NCBI GenBank assembly: GCA_944391495.1
Contig: CALXTU010000002.1
Location: 147,736-211,735 of the forward strand
DNA length: 64,000 nt
Origin: an uncultured Alphaproteobacteria bacterium
GTDB lineage: Bacteria; Pseudomonadota; Alphaproteobacteria; RF32; CAG-239
Reading direction: 5' to 3'
A program made the position numbers and the translations under genes. Positions within the stretch are counted from its first letter, which is position 1, and each line of letters opens with the position of its first letter. The notes under the pieces were generated by a model. That model was not told the DNA's origin and did no database searches. It worked only from the letters and a program-made list of their open reading frames with translations. Below are positions 7,256-15,043 of this stretch, in pieces.

Positions 7256-8845
7256 TTAATATTTTAATTTATAAAGCTCTGCCGAAACACCTGATTCTTT
7301 TAACAGCTTATCGCCCAAAAAGTCAAAATTGCAGCCCTCGCCCTCCAAAACAGAGGCGATTTCTTTTACCGCCACAATCTCATTATTGTATATATGCTCA
7401 AAGATATCGGAGACATAGTGGCTGAGATTCGGCTCCGTTTCGCCGCCGATTTTGGTCAGGGCGCAACAATTGCGCAAAATTATCCGCTCATCATTATTTT
7501 CTTCAATATACGCGGCAATATCTTTCAAATATTCTGTCGCAAATTTGGCACCGTCGCGGATTTTGTCAAAATCAACCGCGGTAACACCGGCCGACTCAAC
7601 AACATCATGACCGTTGTACTTTTCAACCAGATTGGCAATAATCGCCCGAATGGCGCCGCTGGTATTGTTGGCAATCTCGTCTTGGTTGGGAACGGAGGCG
7701 TCCAAAAACTTTAAATCGCTTTTAATGCTGACGCGGCAGGACAAAACCTTTTCTTCTGCCGGGAGTTCCGCCTTTTGGGGTGTTTCGTCAACACGGGGCG
7801 GATGATCTTTGTTTTGCACCTCGGGGTTACGCTGTTCCTCCCATTTGGCAAAGGCCTTATTCAGCACATTGGTATACAGTTTTTGATCGGTAATAATCTG
7901 ATGCATCAAAAAAGCGCCGATGCCGGTCAGATAAATGGCTATCTTATTATCACTATAACTTTGTTTGGTTTCGTAAAATTCTTCCAGATCGGCTTTGTCA
8001 CCGTCGGTGATTTTAAAAGCGTCAAACAATATCGAATTAGCCTCGCTCATCTTGAGGCCGCCGTAACGGGCCAGCTCCAGACATCCGCCAAAGACCAAAA
8101 ACTTTACGCCAAGCCGCGAAAAAGGATTCTGCAAGGCCGAACGAACATTCAGGTTTGACAGGATTTCGCTTAAAAAATAAATCAGATACTGTTTATATTC
8201 CAGCGGCGCTTCCGGATAAGCACTGGTTTTCAGGTTGGTCAGGTCGGAATTGATGTTAAAGGCCTTGACCAAACTTTGCGCCCGCTCAAAAAAATGGGCT
8301 TCATTAACATTTTCTTTGTTTTCTTCTTCCTGATTAACAAATATATACCAGGGAATATTTTTTAAAACCAACGGCACGGCCATGGCCAAAAATACGGTAA
8401 AGAAAACAAAGAACAAAAGCGAATTACTGTGCTCCTCGCCGACGGCTATTTCCAACAACGGGAAAATCAGACTGACGAAGATATTGGCAAAAATCAAACT
8501 CACCAAAATCAGGGCTATAAATTTGATTAATGCCTTATATATATTGCGGCGGCTGTCGGCAATATCACGAACAACCTCGTTGGAATCTTTCTGATAGTCG
8601 ATTTTGCTTAAGGATTTCTTGCTGCCTTTTTTACCGGCAGGCGTGCTGATATACTCCACCGCCTCAACATAGCTGTTGTCGCTGATTTCAAAAGTCTCTT
8701 TAATAATTTTGACTTTGTTGTGTGCGGCTTCCTGTTCTTTGGCAAGCTCATAGGCCTCATGACGCTGCTCGGTGGCAAAGCGTTCCACCAGCTGCCAGCC
8801 GCTGCCGGTATCGACATATACCTCATAATGAGCAATTTTTGTCAT
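7256..8845 (-). CDS. Unrecognised two-helix membrane protein
   Basis: 529 residues. The N-terminal ~70 residues form a small soluble domain (HYEVYVDTGSGWQLVERF, then AYELAKEQEAAHNKVKII), which reads like a sequence-processing module of unknown use. Two membrane segments follow at about 105-131 and 142-168, then a long cytoplasmic helical region. A final domain at about 370-529 contains VSIKSDLKFLDAS and YLKDIAAYIEENNDERIILRNC. I do not recognise the family. It lies between trcR and rpmE on the same strand, with gaps of about 90-100 bases, so it is probably its own unit. Confidence 0.75.
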   Translation of the reverse strand: MTKIAHYEVYVDTGSGWQLVERFATEQRHEAYELAKEQEAAHNKVKIIKETFEISDNSYVEAVEYISTPAGKKGSKKSLSKIDYQKDSNEVVRDIADSRRNIYKALIKFIALILVSLIFANIFVSLIFPLLEIAVGEEHSNSLLFFVFFTVFLAMAVPLVLKNIPWYIFVNQEEENKENVNEAHFFERAQSLVKAFNINSDLTNLKTSAYPEAPLEYKQYLIYFLSEILSNLNVRSALQNPFSRLGVKFLVFGGCLELARYGGLKMSEANSILFDAFKITDGDKADLEEFYETKQSYSDNKIAIYLTGIGAFLMHQIITDQKLYTNVLNKAFAKWEEQRNPEVQNKDHPPRVDETPQKAELPAEEKVLSCRVSIKSDLKFLDASVPNQDEIANNTSGAIRAIIANLVEKYNGHDVVESAGVTAVDFDKIRDGAKFATEYLKDIAAYIEENNDERIILRNCCALTKIGGETEPNLSHYVSDIFEHIYNNEIVAVKEIASVLEGEGCNFDFLGDKLLKESGVSAELYKLKY

Positions 8846-8870
8846 GACAATTTTTCCCGAATATAAACAA

Positions 8871-8900
8871 AACCTGCGCTTATTATAGAAAACGCAGGTT
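8871..8900 (-). terminator. Intrinsic terminator of rpmE
   Basis: AACCTGCG (8871-8878) pairs with CGCAGGTT (8893-8900) across a 14-base loop. On the minus strand it is followed by TTGTTTAT. It lies 35 bases past the rpmE stop. Confidence 0.6.
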
Positions 8901-8934
8901 AATAAATCGTAAGCCTTTTATCAAAAACAGCTTA

Positions 8935-9171
8935 TTATTCGGCGTCTCCGGTCTTAATGCCAAAAGCTCCGTATTTGCTCTTGAATTTGGACAACTGACC
9001 GCCCGTGTCAACCAAACGGCGAACACCCGTCCAAACCGGATGAGACTTCGGATCGACTTCCAAATTCATAACGTCTCCGGCTTTGCCCCAAGTCGAGCGA
9101 GTGGTATACTTTTGACCATCCGTCATTACATAAGTAATCTCGTGATAATCCGGATGAATTCCTTTCTTCAT
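8935..9171 (-). CDS. rpmE: 50S ribosomal protein L31
   Basis: 78 residues beginning [20 protein letters not shown], the canonical L31 start, with THPxW-like SHPVWTG near the middle. ATG 9171 is preceded by GGGAG at nine bases; an upstream in-frame start at 9186 would overlap that site and is rejected. It lacks the CxxC zinc pairs, so it is the zinc-free, alphaproteobacterial-length form. It binds the central protuberance of the large subunit. Confidence 0.93.
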   Translation of the reverse strand: MKKGIHPDYHEITYVMTDGQKYTTRSTWGKAGDVMNLEVDPKSHPVWTGVRRLVDTGGQLSKFKSKYGAFGIKTGDAE

Positions 9172-9275
9172 CTTAAAAACTCCCAAATTGTTACATTTAC
9201 CGCAATAATTTTACGCCTCTTATACATTAAGCGTTTAAATAACGCAAGCATTAATTTAAAAATTTTGCGATTTTT

Positions 9276-10277
9276 TTAAATTTCTTCCAGTTCAACCGTG
9301 TTTACCTTGTCTGAACCCGAATTAATGTTAATGACTTTGATGCTGAAATTTTTATACCCTTTTTTCAAAAGGAAACTCCGTACGGCAATGGCACGGTTCA
9401 AACTGATGCGCTTTTTCTTAAAACTGTCGACACCGTCATCAAGGTTATACGAATAAATGGCAATTTTGTTTTTATCAGTATTTTTGAATTTGCCGACGAT
9501 GTCATTAATCTCGGCCATTTGCTGCGTTGTCAGCTCATCAACGCCGGCGGCAAAAACAATCCTGCCGGGTTGGGTTTCAGAAAGCGTTTCCCGGTCGTCA
9601 ATCAGCAACGCCGGCTTGACATCGGCGGCCTGTGTTTCGGCAGGAGTTACGGCATCGACGGCAGGTGCGGAGATTTCCGGCAAAGTTATATCCTTTTGCG
9701 CCGGCAAAGAAGCCGCCGGTTCGGGTTTTGCCGTCACCGGTTCGGCCACCGGAGCCGGTGTCGAAGGATTGACATCAGGCGCAGATTCCGAAGCCGGAAA
9801 CGCGGGCTTTGCCGCCCCTGCAGGCGCCGGCGAAACTGCTGCTGCGGCCGCTGCCGGCGGTGTCAGGGGTTCGGATACGGGTTCGACATCAACCACGACG
9901 ACCGGTTCATCGGATTCGACAAATTTTACCACGGGTTTTGCTTCAGGCAGCGGTTCCGGTTTGATTTCCGGCAATACGACAGGTTTTGCCTCCGGTTGCG
10001 ATACCGGCTTGGCTTCAGATTCCGAAGAGTCGGCGGTTTTTACGGGAACAGCCGGCTTTTTTGCCGGGATTACGACGGCCGGTTCGGCGGTCTTCTTTTT
10101 AATTTTAACCGGCTCGGTATCTTCCGGCAGAACAGGGAACAACGGCTGGGACGGTGCGGCATAAGAGCTGCTCAAACTGTCAAGAACCGACAAATCGACA
10201 ACAACATCATCTTCCGCCCGAGCCGAAACCGCGAAAACAGCCGTTCCGGCAATCATGACCATTGTTTTCCAGCGCAT
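9276..10277 (-). CDS. Exported Pro/Ala-rich protein with OmpA-like domain
   Basis: 333 residues: signal peptide 1-21 (ending AVSARA), a long Pro/Ala/Glu/Val-rich linker (about 40-225) built of degenerate KPV-PEAKP-type repeats, and an OmpA-like C-terminal domain (about 230-330; RIVFAAGVDELTTQQM, KKRISLNRAIAVRSFLLKKGY). OmpA-like domains bind peptidoglycan, so the protein likely spans the periplasm. No beta-barrel or lipobox is seen. It follows the suhB-like gene by 15 bases and is probably in the efp-suhB transcript. Confidence 0.75.
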   Translation of the reverse strand: MRWKTMVMIAGTAVFAVSARAEDDVVVDLSVLDSLSSSYAAPSQPLFPVLPEDTEPVKIKKKTAEPAVVIPAKKPAVPVKTADSSESEAKPVSQPEAKPVVLPEIKPEPLPEAKPVVKFVESDEPVVVVDVEPVSEPLTPPAAAAAAVSPAPAGAAKPAFPASESAPDVNPSTPAPVAEPVTAKPEPAASLPAQKDITLPEISAPAVDAVTPAETQAADVKPALLIDDRETLSETQPGRIVFAAGVDELTTQQMAEINDIVGKFKNTDKNKIAIYSYNLDDGVDSFKKKRISLNRAIAVRSFLLKKGYKNFSIKVININSGSDKVNTVELEEI

Positions 10278-10292
10278 TGTTTTCCCCTTCTT

Positions 10293-11057
10293 CTACTTTA
10301 CCAAATCAAATAATTTTTTACCAAGTTCGGCATTGGCGGCTATCAGATTGCCGCCGGACAAAACCAGCCCCAAATCCGCATCGCGGATATCTTTTTGTTC
10401 TTTAGCCAGAACCTGACCGCCGGCCTCTCTTACCAGCAAAACACCGGAGGCAATATCCGCGGCATCATTGGCTAAGGAAACAATTCCGTCAAACTTACCG
10501 GCTGCAACATCAGCCAGATCAAGGCTGACGGCTCCGAAATTTCTGACCGCAACCGCATGTTGCTGCATCAGAGCGCCGTCTTTGCCGCCGATAACGGCAT
10601 CTGCCAGATCTTTGCGCGCCGAAACCCGCAGTCTTTCATGATTGCGGTAACCTTCTTTGAAAGCCCCGTTTCCTTTTTCGGCAAAAAACATATCCGAGGT
10701 CGCCGGATTATAAATAACGGCCGAAACAATGTTGCCGTTAACGACTTCGGCAATGCTGACGGCAAAATACGGAATGCCGTGCATAAAATTAACTTCGCCG
10801 TCCAGCGCCGACACCAGAAAATGAGGCGCATTAGGGATTTGCCCGCCCCGGGTGACAACGGCATACTGCGGCCGGGCTTTTTGCAGTTCGACACGCAGAA
10901 TTTTCAGCGTCCGGTCAATTGCGGCTTTGGTAAATTCCGAATGCCCCCTGACCGACGTTTGCAGTTGTTCAATCTCGCTGAAGTCCCGCGACAAACCGCC
11001 GCCGGCTTTTTTGGCGATATTCATCAACAGATTGAGGTTGGTCGAAATATATGACAT
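10293..11057 (-). CDS. Inositol-monophosphatase-like protein with degenerate active site
   Basis: 254 residues of the FIG/inositol monophosphatase family. The metal site normally reads DPLDGT but here is SALDGE (83-88): the first Asp is Ser and Thr is Glu. The upstream Glu-Glu metal motif is not visible (VTRGGQ instead). The distal motif retains Asp in AADIASGVLLVREAGG. Family members hydrolyse sugar or inositol phosphates; SuhB also acts in rRNA antitermination. Loss of metal ligands suggests a non-catalytic role. It begins one base after the efp stop, as in other alphaproteobacteria. Confidence 0.75.
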   Translation of the reverse strand: MSYISTNLNLLMNIAKKAGGGLSRDFSEIEQLQTSVRGHSEFTKAAIDRTLKILRVELQKARPQYAVVTRGGQIPNAPHFLVSALDGEVNFMHGIPYFAVSIAEVVNGNIVSAVIYNPATSDMFFAEKGNGAFKEGYRNHERLRVSARKDLADAVIGGKDGALMQQHAVAVRNFGAVSLDLADVAAGKFDGIVSLANDAADIASGVLLVREAGGQVLAKEQKDIRDADLGLVLSGGNLIAANAELGKKLFDLVK

Positions 11058-11621
11058 TTATTTGGCTCTTTCAACATAAGAGGCATCTGCCGTCGCAACG
11101 ACAATTTTATCGCCGACGCCGATAAACGGCGGCACCGTCGTCCGAACGCCGTTGTCCAAAATAGCCGGCTTATAAGATGAAGAAACCGTCTGACCTTTGA
11201 TGACCGGCTCGGTTTCGGTTACCTCACAAATTACCTGCAACGGCAGCTCAACCGAAATCGGTTTGCCGTCGATTACGCTGACTTTTACTTCCATACCGTC
11301 GGTCAAAAACGGACGAGAATCGCCCAAAATGTCGGCCGGCATGGCAAACTGCTCATAAGTATCGCTTTCCATAAAGGTCAGACCGGAGGCATCTTCATAC
11401 AAAAACTGGCAGTCTTTGGTTTCAACCATCAGTTTTTCGACCATATCTTCCGTGCGGAAACGCTCGTTGGTTTTGGTACCCTCTTCAACCGACTTCATTT
11501 CAACCTGCATAAAGGCACCGCCCTTGCCGGGTTTAACAAAATTGGTTTTGATTACGGTCCAGGGTTTGCCTTTATATTCAATAACCCAACCGATGCGAAT
11601 TGAGCCAGCTTGCTGTTTCAT
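11058..11621 (-). CDS. efp: Translation elongation factor P
   Basis: 187 residues with three-domain EF-P layout: N-terminal KOW-like domain with the loop VKPGKGGAF (modifiable Lys at the tip), and the C-terminal domains ending in TVPPFIGVGDKIVVATADASYVERAK. It relieves ribosome stalling at polyproline stretches; note the proline-rich OmpA-like protein two genes downstream. The start fits a good spacing to an AAGGAG site (minus strand). It directly abuts the suhB-like gene. Confidence 0.95.
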   Translation of the reverse strand: MKQQAGSIRIGWVIEYKGKPWTVIKTNFVKPGKGGAFMQVEMKSVEEGTKTNERFRTEDMVEKLMVETKDCQFLYEDASGLTFMESDTYEQFAMPADILGDSRPFLTDGMEVKVSVIDGKPISVELPLQVICEVTETEPVIKGQTVSSSYKPAILDNGVRTTVPPFIGVGDKIVVATADASYVERAK

Positions 11622-11686
11622 TTTTTTACTCCTTAAAAATTGTTCTTACGCTGTTTTTATCAGCAAATTAATATAAACTTTGTCTT

Positions 11687-12193
11687 TTAGCAACCAAAAT
11701 TTTCAAAATTTTTTGCCCGGACAATCGCAAAATCAACATCAGGAATGTCATCCGGCGCGCCGCCGTCCGGTACAATCCAGGCCGAAGGTATCAAAAACAA
11801 ATCATTATACCAGGATACAATGTCTTTATCATGCGGGGATCCTTCGGCCCGGAAGGCTATAAATTCGGGCTCGATTTCCCCGGCCAGCATCGCCTCATGG
11901 CGCCGTGCCGGAATAATAATGCCCAGTGTCTTTTTATGTAAGGCCTCGCGCAACGGTTTGAGTTGCTTTTTCAGCGGTTTGGACGTATCCGGTTCCGCAA
12001 CGATACCGTCCAGACCATATTGGCGACAGATTTCAAGCGCTTTACCGCCGAATGCCAAAACCATGCCGCCGGTCTGACGGACATCATTAATTTTGGCAGC
12101 CGAAAGCGTATCAGCAACCATATAGCAGACAATATTTGCCGCCGGCCGGAGCTTATCATCGTCATTTTCAACCAACAGGATTATCTTTGGCAT
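11687..12193 (-). CDS. ThiE-like TIM-barrel protein (divergent)
   Basis: 168 residues, short for thiamine-phosphate synthase (about 210). Patterns such as YGLDGIVAEPD, RHEAMLAGEIEPEFIAFRAEG and PDVDFAIVRAKNFENF follow the late strands of ThiE-like barrels (RHxAMxAGExGADYVAFG). The phosphate-binding glycine motif is altered to VPDGGAPD and the N-terminal substrate residues are not evident, so activity is doubtful. It precedes efp by 65 bases; ThiE-like genes near efp are known in alphaproteobacteria. Confidence 0.55.
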   Translation of the reverse strand: MPKIILLVENDDDKLRPAANIVCYMVADTLSAAKINDVRQTGGMVLAFGGKALEICRQYGLDGIVAEPDTSKPLKKQLKPLREALHKKTLGIIIPARRHEAMLAGEIEPEFIAFRAEGSPHDKDIVSWYNDLFLIPSAWIVPDGGAPDDIPDVDFAIVRAKNFENFGC

Positions 12194-12289
12194 AATTTGC
12201 TTTATCTCTTGTAAAATATCGGACAGATGTTTATTATGAGCTCTTAAGATAATAAGGGAATATTTTTAAAAGGGAAAGTAAAATCCGCG

Positions 12290-12529
12290 ATGGAAAGCAA
12301 AAATTTTAATTTCAGCAAAACCAGAGACGCCCTGAGCCAGCTTTCGGCCGATATTATCGAGCTTGAATCGCTTGTCGCCGCGAAAAAAAGCTCTTTGAAG
12401 AGCGAAAAGCAAAACCTGCTTGACGAACTTGCGGCCAAAGAGCAAAAAATTGCCGGCCTGCGGACGGCGGCCGAAGATGCTTTGACTAAAATTGAAAATA
12501 TTAATCATTATATTGAAGAGGCGCTGTAA
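12290..12529 (+). CDS. Small coiled-coil protein upstream of zapA
   Basis: 79 residues, nearly all heptad-like helix (SQLSADIIELESLVAAKKSSLKSEKQ.., AAKEQKIAGLRTAAEDALTKIEN). It sits one base before zapA, the position often held by a small DUF4164-type coiled-coil gene in alphaproteobacteria. A role with ZapA at the Z-ring is inference only. Confidence 0.7.
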   Translation: MESKNFNFSKTRDALSQLSADIIELESLVAAKKSSLKSEKQNLLDELAAKEQKIAGLRTAAEDALTKIENINHYIEEAL

Positions 12530-12530
12530 A

Positions 12531-12869
12531 ATGGCTCAGGTTACGATTTCCATCAACTCTCGCGAATATGCCATTGCCTGTGAAGACGGGCAGGAAGCGC
12601 GAATTTTGCAGTTGTCGCAGATTTTGGACGAAAAGGCTAAACAGCTGACCGACGGTACCGGACAAATCAGCGAAAGTATGCTGCTGGCCATGATAGGGTT
12701 ATTGTTAGCCGATGAGCTCGGTGAGCTTAAAAAAAGCAAGGGAATTCCCGAATCGTCTTCGGCGGCAGAGCTCGAAAAACTGCAGCAGACGGACGATGAG
12801 TTGGCTGGTATCATAAAAAGTTTGAGTGACCGTTTAAAAGTGCTTGCCAAAGAAATAAATTTGTTATAG
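12531..12869 (+). CDS. zapA: Z-ring associated protein ZapA
   Basis: 112 residues: N-terminal ZapA head (MAQVTISINSREYAIACEDG, matching VxIxGxxYxLxCxxGxE) and a C-terminal coiled coil. ZapA tetramers cross-link FtsZ filaments at midcell. ATG 12531 follows the stop of the coiled-coil gene by one base, so the two are coupled. A 6S-like RNA lies directly downstream, as in many proteobacteria. Confidence 0.9.
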   Translation: MAQVTISINSREYAIACEDGQEARILQLSQILDEKAKQLTDGTGQISESMLLAMIGLLLADELGELKKSKGIPESSSAAELEKLQQTDDELAGIIKSLSDRLKVLAKEINLL

Positions 12870-12880
12870 CATAATCGCAT

Positions 12881-13053
12881 AAGAGGTTTTAGAGACTGCG
12901 TAGTTCGTAGATTAGCAGGTCTTCCGAGCCAACATTATTTTATAGGGAGCTGTCTCTGAATAAATCGTGGTTTATTTATATGGCGCCCACTTATTGACCC
13001 GCGGTTCGTTTCAAGAATGTATTATACGGCTAAACGGTTTCTAACAATCTTGT
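12881..13053 (+). ncRNA. ssrS: 6S RNA (SsrS)-like
   Basis: About 170 bases directly after zapA, the conserved ssrS locus. The ends pair: 12883-12888 with 13045-13051, then UUAGAGA (12889-12895) with UUUCUAA (13038-13044), and CUG-UAG (12896-12903) with CUA-CGG (13031-13037) around a small internal loop. Inside, GGUC/GACC and GCCA/UGGC flank an open region, and a terminal hairpin AATAAA/TTTATT is present. This is the closing-stem, bubble and apical-arm plan of 6S RNA, which mimics an open promoter and sequesters housekeeping RNA polymerase. Exact ends are estimated. Confidence 0.72.
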
Positions 13054-13069
13054 CGAGCATGCTTAAAGG

Positions 13070-13097
13070 AAAACTCCGTTGGAAACAACGGAGTTTT
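13070..13097 (+). terminator. Intrinsic terminator after the 6S-like RNA
   Basis: AAAACTCCGTTG and CAACGGAGTTTT form a perfect 12-bp stem with loop GAAA, followed by CTCTGAT. It separates the RNA gene from the phosphodiesterase gene at 13126. Confidence 0.8.
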
Positions 13098-13125
13098 CTC
13101 TGATAATAATAAAGGATACGTTAAT

Positions 13126-13914
13126 TTGAAAATTGTCTATCTGGGTGATATCGTCGCCAGACCGGGACGCGAAGCCGTTATCGACGCCGTCCGGCCGCTG
13201 AAGGAAAAATACGCCTATGACGCGCTGCTGGTTAATGTTGATAATGCCGCGCACGGGTTCGGCTGCACGCCGAAAATATGCAATCGCCTGCTGCAAACCG
13301 GCGTGACGGCAATCGTAACCGGCGATCATGTCTGGAATCAAAAAGAAATTTTTTCTTTTCTTAACGAAAACAAACGCATCGTGCGGCCGTTGAACTATCC
13401 CGCAACCCTGCCGGGGCTCGGTGCTAGAGAAATTCCGCTTGACAACGGTCAAAAGCTTTTGCTGGCCGAAGTCGTCGGAAGAGTATTTATGGAGGCCGTC
13501 GATTGTCCGCTGCGGGCGCTTGATACCTTGTTAGAAAATTACACGTTGGGTAAAAACATTGACGCCGTATTTGTCGATATTCATGCCGAAGCCACGGCCG
13601 AGAAACAGGCGTTGGCCCGCTATTTTGACGGGCGGGTGTCAGCCGTCATCGGCTCGCATACTCACGTGCCGACCAGTGATGCGGTCATTCTTCCCAAAGG
13701 AACGGCGTATCAGACTGATACCGGAATGTGCGGCGATTATAACGGCGTTATCGGATTTGATCCCCGGACGCCGATTGAACGCCTGAAAGACAAATTCTCA
13801 GCCGGCCGGCTGGAGCCCTGTTCGGGAAAGGGAATCGTTTGCGGCACTTTTATTGAAACAGATGATGCCACCGGACTGGCACTTAAAATCGAACCGATAA
13901 AATTTATTCAATAA
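13126..13914 (+). CDS. YmdB-family (TIGR00282) metallophosphodiesterase
   Basis: 262 residues with the calcineurin-like pattern: GDIVARPGR (metal Asp8), NVDNAAHGFG, TGDHVWNQKE, DIHAEATAEK and GSHTHVPTSD. The usual NGEN motif reads NVDN, an Asp for Glu change. The start is TTG at 13126, with AAAGGA nine bases upstream; no better ATG exists. Family members hydrolyse 2',3'-cyclic nucleotides or cAMP in other bacteria. The 5-formyltetrahydrofolate cyclo-ligase gene that often accompanies ssrS is absent. Its end overlaps the convergent J-domain gene by 11 bases. Confidence 0.88.
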   Translation: MKIVYLGDIVARPGREAVIDAVRPLKEKYAYDALLVNVDNAAHGFGCTPKICNRLLQTGVTAIVTGDHVWNQKEIFSFLNENKRIVRPLNYPATLPGLGAREIPLDNGQKLLLAEVVGRVFMEAVDCPLRALDTLLENYTLGKNIDAVFVDIHAEATAEKQALARYFDGRVSAVIGSHTHVPTSDAVILPKGTAYQTDTGMCGDYNGVIGFDPRTPIERLKDKFSAGRLEPCSGKGIVCGTFIETDDATGLALKIEPIKFIQ

Positions 13915-15043
13915 TCGAGCTGCCAAACGGAATTTCTTTACCGATACCCTGGGCGATATCTTCGTAGTAAACAAAACCGGTTTCGCCGTTATCTATCATC
14001 ACCCGCGCCCATACGTTATCCGGCGTATAGCCGGTCAGACGGACGGTTGTTGCGGCCGGAAGTATTTTTATAACATCAAAATCGGCCGACGGACCGTACA
14101 TTATCTTGCTTTCTTTAAGCAGGTGGTAGAGTTTGGAACTATCCGATTTGTCGACGGGGATACTCATAATCTTGCCGACGACAACGTCATCGACACTTTC
14201 CTGACCGCCGCCAAAGTTGACCTGCTGATAATAATCTATTTCATCTTTTTGCGAAAACAGACTCCATAACTCGGCCTCGTTCAAATTCAGATAGCTGCCG
14301 GCAGCAGGAAACATAATCGCCGCCAGCAGAATGACCGGCACAATCAGCTGACTGCAGCGAAGCGCCACAATATTCCAGTTTTTCGGCCGGGCAGCTTTGA
14401 CATTCAGACCATCAATAAAGGCCTCTATTACCGGACGATTTTCCGCCGGTGCCAGCTCAAGCGCCTGTAAACCGCATTTTCGAGACGGAACGGTCTGCCC
14501 TTCCCGGGCATAGACAATCATATTGTGCAATAAAATTCTCAAACTTTCCTGACGCGACAACGGATATTTGAAATTATCGCGCAAGGCCTTAATGTTTGCC
14601 AAAAAAGCCTTCGGATGCCACCAACCGGCCAGCCAGTTTAATACCGCCGTTTTGGCCGTCAGGCGAAGCGCGCGCGGATATGCGGCCGTCGTAAAACTGC
14701 TGCCGGAGCGGTAGCTGGCAAACCAGGCTCTGACTTCGTGCAGATTAACGGCTCGCACGGCCACGCCCTCGTCGCCGTCTTTAAAAAGGGTCATGCTTTC
14801 TATGTCGGGATAATTTTCTTTGCCGTATACCTGGGACAAAATATCATAAATCCGGCGGCTGTCTTCATTGCTTAACGTTTCATAAGCTACGGAAAGTTCC
14901 TGAAATATATCCGTCGTATCCCGGTCTTTGTTATAATCCGGGTGCCACCTTTTGGCCAAGTCGCGATAAGAACGTTTAATTTCTTCAAAACCGGCAGTCG
15001 GCGAAACTTGCAAAATCTGATAATATCCCAATGCGTCTTTCAT
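13904..15043 (-). CDS. Membrane-anchored J-domain protein with SH3-like C-terminus
   Basis: 379 residues. The J domain is at 5-70 with HPD at 34-36, so it can stimulate a DnaK-type ATPase. One membrane segment lies near 230-250 (LIVPVILLAAIMFPAAGSYL), and an SH3b-like domain at about 315-372 (IKILPAATTVRLTGYTPDNVWARVMI) would be periplasmic. The gene starts directly after the stop of the unknown gene at 15044 and is the last gene of the fliF operon. This domain combination at the end of a flagellar operon suggests a role in assembly or quality control, which is inference. Confidence 0.8.
   Translation of the reverse strand: MKDALGYYQILQVSPTAGFEEIKRSYRDLAKRWHPDYNKDRDTTDIFQELSVAYETLSNEDSRRIYDILSQVYGKENYPDIESMTLFKDGDEGVAVRAVNLHEVRAWFASYRSGSSFTTAAYPRALRLTAKTAVLNWLAGWWHPKAFLANIKALRDNFKYPLSRQESLRILLHNMIVYAREGQTVPSRKCGLQALELAPAENRPVIEAFIDGLNVKAARPKNWNIVALRCSQLIVPVILLAAIMFPAAGSYLNLNEAELWSLFSQKDEIDYYQQVNFGGGQESVDDVVVGKIMSIPVDKSDSSKLYHLLKESKIMYGPSADFDVIKILPAATTVRLTGYTPDNVWARVMIDNGETGFVYYEDIAQGIGKEIPFGSSIIE

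Noticed and set aside
9457..10313. Plus-strand open frames (Gly/Ser/Thr-rich and Arg-rich)
   Set aside because: Antisense shadows of the Pro/Ala-rich OmpA-like gene; no start signals.
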